Part shown: positions 32,842-42,319 of the stretch, piece after piece
Layout: each line of letters opens with the position of its first letter
Position numbering within the stretch: the stretch's first letter is position 1
NCBI GenBank assembly: GCA_017443585.1
Contig: JAFSYV010000262.1
Span: 1-56,805 of the forward strand
Source: Lentisphaeria bacterium
GTDB taxonomy: Bacteria > Verrucomicrobiota > Lentisphaeria > Victivallales > Victivallaceae
Length of the DNA stretch: 56,805 nucleotides
Direction: 5' to 3'
Notes under the pieces: generated by a model
The model's database searches: none
What the model was told of the DNA's origin: nothing
Seen by the model: only the letters and a program-made list of their open reading frames with translations
Position numbers and translations under genes: made by a program

Positions 32842-33957
32842 ATGAAATTCAAAGTCAATCGTGAAAAACTCAGCAAAGCGCTGCAGAAAGTGGGCGGCCT
32901 GACGGGCAGCCGCAACATCATGCCGCTTTTGAACAACGTGCTCCTGAGGGCTGAGGACAATATGCTTTACCTGACCACGTCCGACCTGGAGATGAGGATG
33001 AACACCTCCATCGAAGCCGAGGTCCAGGAGCCCGGCATCACGACCGTCCCGTCGAAGCAGCTTTCCTCGCTGACTTCGAGCATGAACGGCGCCGATGTGG
33101 AGTTCACCGTGGATGACGGCGACCACATCAACATCATCTGCGGCACGGGCAAATTCCGGCTGCTGGGGCTCCCCGGAGCGGATTATCCGGTGGAAAACGA
33201 GTTCACGCCTCAGCGCGAGGTCCGGATCCGGGAAAGCGAATTCAAAAGCCTGATCAACTCCGTTTCCTACGCCGTGAGCCAGGATGCTTCGCGCAAGGCG
33301 CTGACGGGGGTCTTCTTCAACATCGTCGACGGGACCCTCGCTCTGGTGGCCACCGACGGCAAGCGTCTGGCCATGCACGAAAAGACTCCGGAGTCCGTGA
33401 CCGGCGACAACGGCAGCGCCATCGTGCCCCTCAAGGCGGTTGCCAAGGTCAGTTCGATGCTGGAAGGCGACGGTACGCTCAAGATCGCCATCGGCGACAA
33501 GTTCTGCAGCTTCGAAACGGCCGGTTTCAGCATGAGTTCCAAGCTCATCGAGGGAAATTATCCCAACTACCGTTCCGTCGTTCCGACCTCCTTCGAACAG
33601 ATCATCGTGCTCCCGGTGGAGCCGCTGCTGTCGAAGGTCGAGACCGTCTCGCTGATGCTGCCCGACGCCACCTTTTCGGTCGTGCTGAAGTTCGGCGACA
33701 ACCGGGTGAATATCGAAGCAGTCAGCTCGGAACTGGGCGAAGGCAGCGATTTCGTCGAAGTGCAGTTCGAGGGCGAGCCCTTCGAAGTCTCCTTCAATCC
33801 TCATTTTCTCATCGCTCCCCTCAAGAATACGGGGGCGGAAACCATCAAATTCAAGCTCAACGATCCTCTCAATCCCGTGGCTTTCGAGGCGGAAGAAGGC
33901 TTTGTCAACGTGATCATGCCCATCCGCAAGAAAGCTCCGGCTGCGCCCCAGCAGTGA
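32842..33957 (+). CDS. dnaN: DNA polymerase III subunit beta (sliding clamp)
   Basis: A 371-aa protein, normal clamp length. It starts MKFKVNREKLSKALQKVGGL, with SRNIMPLLNNVLL in domain 1. LTGVFFNIVDGTLALVATDGKRLA is the strongly conserved domain-2 segment. It ends VNVIMPIRKKAPAAPQQ, where VIMP(M/I)R is the usual C-terminal signature. Three clamp domains of about 120 residues are evident. The clamp tethers replicative polymerase and many repair proteins to DNA. RBS GAGAGGAG. The stop overlaps the recF start (GTGA), so dnaN and recF are coupled. dnaA, often adjacent, is absent here. Confidence 0.98.
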   Translation: MKFKVNREKLSKALQKVGGLTGSRNIMPLLNNVLLRAEDNMLYLTTSDLEMRMNTSIEAEVQEPGITTVPSKQLSSLTSSMNGADVEFTVDDGDHINIICGTGKFRLLGLPGADYPVENEFTPQREVRIRESEFKSLINSVSYAVSQDASRKALTGVFFNIVDGTLALVATDGKRLAMHEKTPESVTGDNGSAIVPLKAVAKVSSMLEGDGTLKIAIGDKFCSFETAGFSMSSKLIEGNYPNYRSVVPTSFEQIIVLPVEPLLSKVETVSLMLPDATFSVVLKFGDNRVNIEAVSSELGEGSDFVEVQFEGEPFEVSFNPHFLIAPLKNTGAETIKFKLNDPLNPVAFEAEEGFVNVIMPIRKKAPAAPQQ

Positions 33958-34991
33958 TAGAGTATCTCGAACTGATCGATTTCCGGAACTTCCAACGGCG
34001 GGAGTTCCGGTTTTCTTCCTCCGATCTGGTCCTGACCGGGGCCAACGGTTCGGGCAAGACTTCGGTGCTCGAGGCCCTGGGGTACTTGAGCATCCTGCGT
34101 TCCTTTCGGGGCGCGGGGACCAGGGAGCTGGTCCGGATCGGTGAAAAGGGCTTCACCCTCAAGTGCCGCCTGGCGGAAAGAGGAGTCAAGAACACCCTGC
34201 AGGTGAGCGAAGAGCTTTCCGGCCGGCGCGAGCTGTGGATCGGCGGAGAGAAGCCCGGCCGTTCCAGCGATTTCATCCGGGAATTCCGCACGGTGGCTTT
34301 CGTTCCCGAGGACCGGGAGATCGTTTCCGGTTCTTCGGGCCGCAGGCGGCGTTTTTTCGACATGCTGATCTCGAGTGTGGATCCCCTCTACCTCCGGGCC
34401 CTGTCGGATTACATGCGGGCGCTGGCTCAGCGGAACCGGGCGCTCAAGGGGTCCCGCCCCGAAACGGCGGTCCTTTTCGAGAACGAACTGGCCTCCAGGA
34501 CCCCGGAGATCTGCGCCAAACGGCTCAAATACGCAAAGCTTCTGAGCGAGCAGGTGCGGGAGCTTCTCGGTCCCTCGGGAGTTTCTTTCGAGATCCGCTT
34601 CGTCTGCGGTTGTTCCATGGATGTGGAGGAGAACCTTCAGCTCCTCAAGAAGAATTTTCCGAGGGAAAAGCAGCGGGGATGCACCCTTTCCGGTCCTCAG
34701 TTGGATGAATTCGAATTCCGCTACGACGGCAAGATCATGCGGAACTTCGGTTCCACCGGGCAGAAGGGGCTCATCGCACTGCTGCTGAAATTGGCCGAAT
34801 TCGGCATCGTCCGGCGCGAAAGTTCCGCCCCTTTGGCCGTCCTGGCCGATGACGTGCTGGGAGACCTGGACCGGAACAACGCCGAACTTTTTCTCGAGGT
34901 GGTGAAAGAAGCCGATCAGCGCTTTTTCACCTTTGCGGAAATACCCTCTTTCGGGGGTTTCGACGGATTCGAACGGATAACCCTTCCCTGA
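33954..34991 (+). CDS. recF: DNA replication and repair protein RecF
   Basis: A 345-aa protein, slightly shorter than E. coli RecF (357). It starts with GTG overlapping the dnaN stop. It opens IEYLELIDFRNFQRREFRF, with Walker A TGANGSGKTSVLEAL near residue 30 and the family pattern FVPEDREIVSGSSGRRRRFF near 115. FGSTGQKGLIALLLKLAEF is the signature motif, and VLADDVLGDLDRNNAE is Walker B. RecF is the SMC-like ATPase that loads RecA at gaps with RecO and RecR. It is followed after 31 nt by a TSCPD protein gene. Confidence 0.97.
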   Translation: MIEYLELIDFRNFQRREFRFSSSDLVLTGANGSGKTSVLEALGYLSILRSFRGAGTRELVRIGEKGFTLKCRLAERGVKNTLQVSEELSGRRELWIGGEKPGRSSDFIREFRTVAFVPEDREIVSGSSGRRRRFFDMLISSVDPLYLRALSDYMRALAQRNRALKGSRPETAVLFENELASRTPEICAKRLKYAKLLSEQVRELLGPSGVSFEIRFVCGCSMDVEENLQLLKKNFPREKQRGCTLSGPQLDEFEFRYDGKIMRNFGSTGQKGLIALLLKLAEFGIVRRESSAPLAVLADDVLGDLDRNNAELFLEVVKEADQRFFTFAEIPSFGGFDGFERITLP

Positions 34992-35022
34992 GCGGGAAGA
35001 AGAACGAAAGGAGCAGGTGTTG

Positions 35023-35295
35023 ATGAAAGTATACCGTTACGAGACTTCGGGCGAGGTCTGCAGTTCCTCCATAACGGTGGGATTGAGCGACGACGGTTCG
35101 ACCGTCGAAGAGGTGACCTTTCAGGGCGGCTGTCCCGGTTCCCTCGCCGCGGTGTCGAAACTCGTCAAGGGAAAAACGGTGGATGAGGCCATAGCCCTGC
35201 TGTCGGGCATTCCCTGCGGCGGCAAAAGCACCTCCTGCCCCGACCAGCTGGCCCGCATGCTCGAAAAGATAAAAATCAAGAGCTTCAAAAATTGA
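35023..35295 (+). CDS. TSCPD-domain protein (TIGR03905-like)
   Basis: A 90-aa protein. GGCPGSLAAVSKLVKGKTVD and the ending CGGKSTSCPDQLARML show the TSCPD motif that names the family. The same domain occurs at the C-terminus of some ribonucleotide reductases, where its Cys residues may bind metal, but the stand-alone proteins have no known function. Four Cys residues are present. The ATG at 35023 is chosen over the GTG at 35017 because AAGGAG lies 9 nt upstream. Probably in the dnaN-recF operon. Confidence 0.92.
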   Translation: MKVYRYETSGEVCSSSITVGLSDDGSTVEEVTFQGGCPGSLAAVSKLVKGKTVDEAIALLSGIPCGGKSTSCPDQLARMLEKIKIKSFKN

Positions 35296-35325
35296 TCTCA
35301 GGGTAAAAACACAAGGAGACGGATC

Positions 35326-37647
35326 ATGCGTTTGTTTTCTTCGCTGCTGCTGTGCTTCGCCTCCGTCCTTGCCGCGGACGAAGGGAAGCTGGTCAATATC
35401 TGCCGCGACGCCTATGCGGGCAGAAAGACGGAAGTCCATATCAGTTCCGGCCGGCTGCTTCTCGTGCCGACCTTCGAGAATTGTTCCTACTACGTCAACC
35501 GCACACCGGCGGAACGGGGCAAACAGTGCACGCTGGAGGTCTTCTACCGAAAAAAAGGAGCGAAAGAGTGGACGAAAGCCCTGGATCCGGTCAACATGGA
35601 GCGTGAAAACGCCTGGCGCGGCTCCCTCATGCTCCTCGAAGAAAACACTCCCTATGAGTTTCTGGGCAAAGTCAAAGGCGCGGCGAAGGCGGAAATAAGA
35701 GGAAATTTCACCACCCGTTCCTCCAAGTTCAAGGTGGCTGAAACCATCGTCCTCGACAAGAACAATTTCAACGGTTACTTGAAAGAGATCAAATCGGGAA
35801 AACCCGGAGCTTACGTGCGTTATACGAGCGCTCCCGGCTTCGTCCTCGTGGCGAAAAAGGGCGGCGTGACCGCCATCGATGCCGAAAAGGTCCGCTTCGT
35901 GATCTTCGACGGCCTGACCATCAAAGCCAACGCTTCCCGTCACTGCATCAGGCTGATCGACTGTGAAGATGTGGTCGTTTCGAACTGCGACCTGAGCGGT
36001 TTCGGCCGCACTGACGGCATCAGGGACATGAAGCAGAGGGGCCGCTGGACCCACCGGGGCAAGATAACCGGCTGGGACGGCGGCATCTTCATCGGCGGCG
36101 GCAAACGGCACCTGATCGAGCGGTGTTATATCCACGATCCCCATTCCACTTCCAACAGCTGGTTCTACTCGCACCCTACCGGACCTGAAGCGATCTTCAT
36201 CGACCGGAGCAGAGGCGGCACGGTGATCCGGTACAACGATCTCATAGGTTCCGATGCGAAACGGTGGAACGACGCCATCGAAACTTCCGGCAACGGCGCC
36301 ATCGACGGCGGCTTCGGCCGGGATGCCGACGTTTACGGCAATCATTTCGCCTTTTCCAACGACGACAGCATCGAGATCGAAGGGGGCGAAATGAACATCC
36401 GCGTCTATTACAACCTCTTCCAGGGCTCCTATTGCGGGGTTTCCACCGGTTGCTGCCGTCTGGGGCCCTCGTATCAGTTCCGGAACGTCATTTACCGCCT
36501 CGGCGACGAGAACAACCGGTTCGGGATCCCATTCAAGAACGGCATGGGCAATCAGGGCGCCGGAGCGGTTTTTTTCATCAACAACACCGTCTGGTCTCCC
36601 GGAGTGAAGTGCAGCTTCGGCGGGTTCCACTCCAAGCCGCCCGTTTACAATCCGCCCCTCAAGGCGTGGACGCGGAACAACATCGTGAACAGTTCGGGGA
36701 GCACCTTTCCTTCGGAGTGGAAAAGATGGAATTGTCAGGCCGACAACGACCTCTTTTACGGGGCTTCCAAAGAAGTGATCGCGGTGTCGAAAAAGTTCCT
36801 GGGCGACTGGGGACAGGAAAAGAACGCCCTCTTCGCCGAACCGGGCTTCGTGGATCCGGCGGCGGGGGATCTCCGGCTCAAATCGGACTCTCCGGCCCGA
36901 AACCGGGCGGCGGCCGTTCCCGGCCTGAAAACGACCCACCTGGGGGCTTTCCAGCCGGATGGCTTGGAAATTCCCCGGCGGCCCTTCCCGGTGAAGGCCT
37001 CCCCCGCGGTGCTCAATTTCGACTGCAGGGAACCGGGAAAATCTCTCACTTTCACCCTCGAAGGCACGCAAAGCGGTTTCAAGGGGAGCTTCAAGGTCTT
37101 GCGCAACGATGATTTCTTCACGGTGACGCCTGCGTCGGGCACTCTTTCGGGCAAGGAAAAAATCCGTTTCACGGTGAAGCTCGATCCGAAAAAGATCTTC
37201 ATGCCCCGCATCTGCAACGGGCTGGCGCTGGTCCGTTTTTCGGACGGCTTTTCCCGTGCGGTGACGGTGTACGCGGACTTCCGGGAAGACCCCGCGCGGA
37301 AGGCGGAAAGCCTGCGCCACGCGGTGGTGATTCCGGCCAAGTGGAACGGAAAGGGCGTATTCAAAAGCAAAGTAAAAGTGCCGCAGGACGGCAGCTATTT
37401 TCTCCTCGCCAAGGGGAAATTCACCGGGTTTGCGCCGTGCACCGTCACCGTCGGCCCGGCGAAGTCGCCGAAAAAGGCCCGGTTCATCACCCGTGACCCC
37501 GGCTTCGCCGCCGTCCGGAACGACCATCTGAGCGCCTGGTACATCTTCCTCAAGAAGGGTGAACAGGATCTCACCTTTTCGACGGTGATGAAGTGCAGCG
37601 TCAACGAATTCTATCTGACCAGGGAACCGGAGTGGTTTTTGAAATGA
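35326..37647 (+). CDS. Secreted right-handed parallel beta-helix protein
   Basis: A 773-aa protein. Signal peptide MRLFSSLLLCFASVLA, cleaved before ADEGK. An N-terminal beta-rich region of about 130 residues is followed by a beta-helix (about 140-520) with repeating short strands: RFVIFDGLTIKANASRHCIR, DCEDVVVSNCDLSGF, HLIERCYIHDPHST, DADVYGNHFAFSNDDSIE. Beta-helices of this type are common in polysaccharide lyases and GH28-like enzymes; conserved Asp/His residues are present but the catalytic set is not identifiable. The C-terminal 240 residues look like an Ig/BACON-type beta-sandwich plus another beta domain. Its stop overlaps the next start (ATGA). Confidence 0.8.
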   Translation: MRLFSSLLLCFASVLAADEGKLVNICRDAYAGRKTEVHISSGRLLLVPTFENCSYYVNRTPAERGKQCTLEVFYRKKGAKEWTKALDPVNMERENAWRGSLMLLEENTPYEFLGKVKGAAKAEIRGNFTTRSSKFKVAETIVLDKNNFNGYLKEIKSGKPGAYVRYTSAPGFVLVAKKGGVTAIDAEKVRFVIFDGLTIKANASRHCIRLIDCEDVVVSNCDLSGFGRTDGIRDMKQRGRWTHRGKITGWDGGIFIGGGKRHLIERCYIHDPHSTSNSWFYSHPTGPEAIFIDRSRGGTVIRYNDLIGSDAKRWNDAIETSGNGAIDGGFGRDADVYGNHFAFSNDDSIEIEGGEMNIRVYYNLFQGSYCGVSTGCCRLGPSYQFRNVIYRLGDENNRFGIPFKNGMGNQGAGAVFFINNTVWSPGVKCSFGGFHSKPPVYNPPLKAWTRNNIVNSSGSTFPSEWKRWNCQADNDLFYGASKEVIAVSKKFLGDWGQEKNALFAEPGFVDPAAGDLRLKSDSPARNRAAAVPGLKTTHLGAFQPDGLEIPRRPFPVKASPAVLNFDCREPGKSLTFTLEGTQSGFKGSFKVLRNDDFFTVTPASGTLSGKEKIRFTVKLDPKKIFMPRICNGLALVRFSDGFSRAVTVYADFREDPARKAESLRHAVVIPAKWNGKGVFKSKVKVPQDGSYFLLAKGKFTGFAPCTVTVGPAKSPKKARFITRDPGFAAVRNDHLSAWYIFLKKGEQDLTFSTVMKCSVNEFYLTREPEWFLK

Positions 37648-38006
37648 GCAAAAAGACGAACAAGACAGTCGAACGGGCCCGGGAGATCTTCAAGGCCGGA
37701 GCGGTCATCATCACGGCAGCGGATATAAAAGACGGTGTGATGGAGCGCGTCCAGCTCTACTTCGAAAGCGAAGGGCAGGCGGTGATGGATCTCGTCAGCA
37801 AGGACGACCTGGTCCAGAACTGGCCGGACGAGGGAGTCTACGCCTTCAATACGGACGGGATCTTCCGCAAAGTGACCATGATCGAAGGGGCGGAGGACAT
37901 GTTCTTCCGGACCAACGACCTCTGCGAGGAAAAGGACGACTTCGGCCCCCTCCCCGGAGTAGCCTTCATGGAGGCCATGGAGGAGATCTCCCAGCTCAAG
38001 GTGTGA
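37644..38006 (+). CDS. Small soluble protein of unknown function
   Basis: A 120-aa protein with no signal or membrane segment. An alpha/beta pattern is visible (KAGAVIITAADIKDGVMERV, then AVMDLVSKDDLVQNW, then KVTMIEGAEDMFFRTND). It has no Cys cluster or known motif. The start overlaps the stop of the beta-helix gene by 4 nt, so the two are translationally coupled, yet one is secreted and the other cytosolic. Family not recognised. Confidence 0.7.
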   Translation: MSKKTNKTVERAREIFKAGAVIITAADIKDGVMERVQLYFESEGQAVMDLVSKDDLVQNWPDEGVYAFNTDGIFRKVTMIEGAEDMFFRTNDLCEEKDDFGPLPGVAFMEAMEEISQLKV

Positions 38007-38272
38007 CCCCAAAAAATGCCCGTCGGCCCCGTTTGAGGGGCCTCCCCCGCTTCGCGGGCCGAACGTCGGCCTCGACTCTACGCGGCACCTGTCGCTGCGC
38101 TCTCGAGTTGCCGCGGACTGCAAACTATTGCGAGCGGTATTGCCGGACCGTTGTAATTTGATTTTTTAGAGAGGTGTGCTATATTGGCGAGCCCCTTTTT
38201 TCCGGCGGCTCTTTTGTTGTGATTTGATTTTTTAGATTGTTTATAATGACTCCTTACATTTTTGATAAAATA
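38007..38272. other. Gene-free junction with hairpins and a duplicated AT-rich element
   Basis: The left part is GC-rich and hairpin-forming: GGCCCC-GTTTGA-GGGGCC and CCCGC-TTC-GCGGG enclosed by TCGG/CCGA. It could end the rightward transcript, although no T-run follows. The right part turns AT-rich and holds two copies of a 20-nt element plus -10-like TATATT and TATAAT. It marks the change to the lower-GC segment to the right. Confidence 0.5.
38150..38236. repeat. Two direct copies of a 20-nt AT-rich element
   Basis: TTGTAATTTGATTTTTTAGA (38151-38170) and TTGTGATTTGATTTTTTAGA (38217-38236) differ at one base and are 66 nt apart. Each is followed by a -10-like sequence (TGTGCTATATT and TTTATAAT). 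Between them lies GAGCC...GGCTC. They may be duplicated promoters or the trace of an insertion. Confidence 0.55.
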
Positions 38273-41200
38273 TCATTTTAAGCTGTGCCACGAAGTATAA
38301 TCTTCTCTCATCTGTAGATAAGCCATGTCCGCGGTGAGCAGGTGATCTATCGATTTGCGGTAGTTCAGCAGTTTTGCCACCGCCTGACGCAATGCCTTTT
38401 TATCGCCGCTACGTGATATTCTCAGGACCTCAAAAGTGCGTTTGGCGTGTTCAAACCCCACCTGCAGAAAGCGGACTTTTTCAGAAGCATCCGGATCATT
38501 GGCAGCAGAAACTGCGGCACGCTTCAAAAGTTTTTCACCTTCGGCGAAAAATCCGGGGGAGAAAACCAGATCCGCCGCCTGCAGCCAGTTTTTGTGACCA
38601 GGGATACGGTCGGGAGTGAACTTTTTTGCATGAGCCAGAAACATTTCGACCGTCACGGCATCGGAAGTGCGTTCAAGGAATTCCACAAACTTTTTAATAT
38701 CTTCCCGCGCCGGACCGAATGCGCCGTAATACTCCTCGAGCACCTGATCCACAGTAAGATCCGGACGCGCATTGAGTCTGCCGATGCAATAGTAGTTGGC
38801 ACTTTGGGCTCCCCACTGTCCGATCAGACAGTCGTAGGAGACCGCCTGTGCTCCGTTATTTTTGGCATGCAGAAAAACATTTCCCAGTTTACGTCCGTAA
38901 AAAAGCGGCATATTGTGTCCGCTGTGGGTAGAATTGGGGCGCAGCAGCAGACTTGCTCCGGTATTCTTCCAGTCGTCCCAGTTTCGGCAGAACGCTTCCA
39001 TCTTTTCATTTGTGAAGGGGAAATAACCCACATTCACAATGCTGATGAAGATCTTATCATTCAATTTCACATCATAGAGTCTTGAGGCGTAATTGGCGTA
39101 GGCAAAGCCGAACACCATGACATCCGGATTGATTTTACGCAATTCCTTCTGAACTTCAAGATAAAATCTGCAGTATCGGTTTGCCAGCGACGGGGAGTCG
39201 ACAGTGCCTCCCCCGCCGTCAACGGCCCCGAGGGCGGGGAAACGCCGCTTCATGACCGGAATACTTGAACCGTTCCAATACGGATGCGCATCAAATTTTG
39301 CCTTTTCCTCCGGAGCATCCCAGGCACGGCATCCGGCACAGCAGCACATACCGGGAGAATCATTCTCCCCGACACTCATCCGGCCGCGGTTGAAGGGGCG
39401 TAATTTTTTGTCGTTGTATATGGCTTTATAATCTTCGGCGATCTGTTTGATCAGATTTTTGTTTGACACGCACATCGTCACATTCCTGCCGTCACGGTCA
39501 CCGTCGAGCGGTCGTCTTTTTCCGTCCGGAAGCAAATTGAAAAACTCCGGATTGCTTTTACCGAAACGTTGCCAATACTTGAGGAAACTGTGTTCGGCAG
39601 CAAACTGCCGGGTGGGAAAACAAAATCTCTGCCGCCACAGCCAGCGTTGCTGTGCTTCATCAAATTTTTTCGCGTTCTTCCAGTTTTTGTAATAGACAGA
39701 GGGATGAGCTCCGCTGGCGGTGAACCGGGAAGTATTGCTCCAATGACCGCCTTTTCTCTCAAGCGGCACTTTTATCCGCGGGGCGGCATTGCGCCTGAAG
39801 GAGATCCCTGATTTTCCCGGCCAGATATAGCGGACACCCATTTCACGGTCGAGAAAATCATAAACGGCAAAAAGCGTACCGGCAGAAATGGCCAGACCGC
39901 CGTTTTTGCGGTTTTTCGCCAGAGATTCAGCAGAGTCATTTCCGATGAAAAACAATTCATTTCCGCGTCCATTTATCTGATATTCAAAATTTTTCATTCC
40001 GTCAGCGGAGATCCCGAGTTCCGCCGTTCTCCGGCAGGGGCCGAAATAAACACGGGCACTGAAATTTCCCTTCGGCAATTCATCTTCGGAAAACACCTGA
40101 AACGTTTTGCCGGTGATAAGGTTCCAGTGTTCTTTGAATTCATCCGCCGCCAACCGGGTGGTTTCAGCGGCATTGCCGGGAACGATGAGGAGCGGAGCAC
40201 TCAAATCCAAAGTGCCCGGCACCGTATTTCTCACGATTTCCCGTGACTGGTTACCTGCGATATCGGAGACATCAAAACAGTAAAGTTCTCCGGTATAGAC
40301 GGTGACGAACAAGGTGCCTTTATCCAGTTTTATTCCGCTTACCGGACTGCCGCTGTCCCAACTCCAGACCTTTTTCCCGGAAACAGTGTCAATGGCATAA
40401 ACATTTCCGTCCATTGCTCCGCAGAAAAGCACTCTGCCGGAGCAGTCAAGACTGCCGAAAACAGACCGCAAGCGGTTCTTTCCCACCGCCGCCCGGCCGG
40501 GAGCAGGCATAAATTTCCACTTGAGTTTTCCGTTTTTAAGATCAACGGCGCAAACCCCGGAGTCTGAACTGCCGGAGTAAAGCACATCGCCGACAACAAG
40601 CGGGGTAAACCTGCCGCCCAAACCGGGAGAAAACCCAGGATATGCACGTTTTACTCTACCGGTCTTCATATCCAGTTCACATAATTGAGTTCCGTTAACG
40701 GCAAAAAGTCTGCCATTGCTGTAAACCGGAGCGGAAAAGTTGAATTTTCCTGCCTGCCACAGCAGTTTTCCGCTTGCGGCATCGACGGCGCAACGCCTGC
40801 CGGCGTCGGCTCCGATGACGCATTTCCCGGCCAGAACGTTCAACGCACCGGAGCCGCAGCGCGCCTTTTTGCCCTGCTTGTTCTTTGTGTTCCAGAGGAT
40901 CTTGCCGGAATTTGCATCAAAGGCCTTCAAATGATCTCCGAAACCTGCGATCACTTTGTTTTCAAAAACGACGACACCCTGTCCGTAAAACACGCCGTTC
41001 TGCGGAGAAAAACGGTTCCGCCACTTCAAGGTGCCCCGCTCACTTTCCAGAGCGTAAACGTTTCCGTCCGCATCAGCCGCAAAAAGCGTACCGTTTTTCA
41101 GCTGCATCGAGCCGATAACGGAATTGGCGGTTTTGAAATGCCACAGCTTTTTACCGTTTTTACGGTCAAAGGCGGCAATACCGTGATATTTGCCGTTCAG

Positions 41201-42298
41201 CACGTCGCTGATCCCGGCATAAACTCTATTTTCATCCGCAAGCGGATCAGCTGAAATAAAACTGCCCCCCTCGCTTTTGTTTTTCCAGACCAGTCTTTTA
41301 TCCTTTGCCGGGGCAGAGAAAGAAGCATCGACCAATGCATGCAGACGGCGGATTTTTCCGTCACGGTCAAATTCATAAATACCGCAGGCGGCAAACGGCA
41401 TGCCGTATTTTACCGAAGAAACGCAGTAATGGCGGATACCGGCAAGCTCATAAGTTCCGCACATGTGATTATGACCGTGGATAAATGCGATGATGTCATA
41501 CTTCCGCGGTTGAATGATGCCGACGGCTTCTTTCTGATCGAATACCGGAGCATGTCCGAAAAACACGATTTTCTTACCGGCGGGAAGTAAATCAAGATCT
41601 TTTTTGACCCAGCGGGAAAAATCCGCAATACTGTAGGTGACGGTTTTATCGCTGCGCTGCCCAGTTCCATCCCAAATCATCGGGACGACAACGAAATGGA
41701 TGCCGTTGGAATCAAAGGAATACCACAGTGGGCCGCAGTTGGTCATATAAGCATCATCACCGGATTTACCTTTGGTGAAATCATGATTGCCGATAGTGAA
41801 ATACACCGGAACGCCCATTTTTTTGAACGTGAAACGTTTTGCGGCGAACTGTAGTCCTTCCGGAGTATTGGCGGCTATATCGCCGGTATAGATCAGAAAA
41901 TCCGCAGGATTTTTCCTGAGTTCACCTTCGATGACCGTCATCCAGCGCCGTTCAACGGCGATCTCGCCGTCGGAGATCTGAACAAAACGCGCCGGCCTCT
42001 GCCATTTCACCAACGGGAAATCGGCTTTTTCATTCAACGTACGGTAAAATCTGCCGTTCGCCCGGTATCCCTCGGGGACAGTTATATAAATGTGTCTGGC
42101 ATCCGCAGCCGGAACAAGAGAAAAAGTGCCGTCCGCAGCGGTTTTCACGATACTTCTGCCGTCGGTCACTGCAACGCCGGAAATTCCCGGTTCGTTACTG
42201 TTGCGGACACCGTCACCGTTGGCATCGAAAAATACGGTCCCGGCTGAAACTGATACAACACAAAACAGCAGGACAATTAGGAGAAGTCTTTTTGTCAT
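38273..42298 (-). CDS. Secreted fusion: metallophosphoesterase-like, PQQ beta-propeller and DUF4838 domains
   Basis: A 1341-aa protein. Signal peptide MTKRLLLIVLLFCVVSVSA. Residues 20-75 resemble an SdrD-B/CnaB-like module (FFDANGDGVRNSNEPGISGV). Residues 105-320 are calcineurin-like phosphoesterase: IYTGDIAAN, YFTIGNHDF, FFGHAP and FIHGHNHMCG match the metal ligands, but the first motif is ISDGEI, not DxH. Residues 330-690 are PQQ-like beta-propeller repeats (IAAFDRKNGKKLWHFKT and VYALESERGTLKWRNRF). From about 700 a DUF4838-type glycosidase-like part follows (FYLEVQKELRKINPDVMVFG and others). Codon use is lower in GC than flanking genes. Third gene of the leftward operon. Confidence 0.82.
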   Translation of the reverse strand: MTKRLLLIVLLFCVVSVSAGTVFFDANGDGVRNSNEPGISGVAVTDGRSIVKTAADGTFSLVPAADARHIYITVPEGYRANGRFYRTLNEKADFPLVKWQRPARFVQISDGEIAVERRWMTVIEGELRKNPADFLIYTGDIAANTPEGLQFAAKRFTFKKMGVPVYFTIGNHDFTKGKSGDDAYMTNCGPLWYSFDSNGIHFVVVPMIWDGTGQRSDKTVTYSIADFSRWVKKDLDLLPAGKKIVFFGHAPVFDQKEAVGIIQPRKYDIIAFIHGHNHMCGTYELAGIRHYCVSSVKYGMPFAACGIYEFDRDGKIRRLHALVDASFSAPAKDKRLVWKNKSEGGSFISADPLADENRVYAGISDVLNGKYHGIAAFDRKNGKKLWHFKTANSVIGSMQLKNGTLFAADADGNVYALESERGTLKWRNRFSPQNGVFYGQGVVVFENKVIAGFGDHLKAFDANSGKILWNTKNKQGKKARCGSGALNVLAGKCVIGADAGRRCAVDAASGKLLWQAGKFNFSAPVYSNGRLFAVNGTQLCELDMKTGRVKRAYPGFSPGLGGRFTPLVVGDVLYSGSSDSGVCAVDLKNGKLKWKFMPAPGRAAVGKNRLRSVFGSLDCSGRVLFCGAMDGNVYAIDTVSGKKVWSWDSGSPVSGIKLDKGTLFVTVYTGELYCFDVSDIAGNQSREIVRNTVPGTLDLSAPLLIVPGNAAETTRLAADEFKEHWNLITGKTFQVFSEDELPKGNFSARVYFGPCRRTAELGISADGMKNFEYQINGRGNELFFIGNDSAESLAKNRKNGGLAISAGTLFAVYDFLDREMGVRYIWPGKSGISFRRNAAPRIKVPLERKGGHWSNTSRFTASGAHPSVYYKNWKNAKKFDEAQQRWLWRQRFCFPTRQFAAEHSFLKYWQRFGKSNPEFFNLLPDGKRRPLDGDRDGRNVTMCVSNKNLIKQIAEDYKAIYNDKKLRPFNRGRMSVGENDSPGMCCCAGCRAWDAPEEKAKFDAHPYWNGSSIPVMKRRFPALGAVDGGGGTVDSPSLANRYCRFYLEVQKELRKINPDVMVFGFAYANYASRLYDVKLNDKIFISIVNVGYFPFTNEKMEAFCRNWDDWKNTGASLLLRPNSTHSGHNMPLFYGRKLGNVFLHAKNNGAQAVSYDCLIGQWGAQSANYYCIGRLNARPDLTVDQVLEEYYGAFGPAREDIKKFVEFLERTSDAVTVEMFLAHAKKFTPDRIPGHKNWLQAADLVFSPGFFAEGEKLLKRAAVSAANDPDASEKVRFLQVGFEHAKRTFEVLRISRSGDKKALRQAVAKLLNYRKSIDHLLTADMAYLQMREDYTSWHSLK

Positions 42299-42319
42299 GA
42301 CGCGTTTATCCTTATGTTT

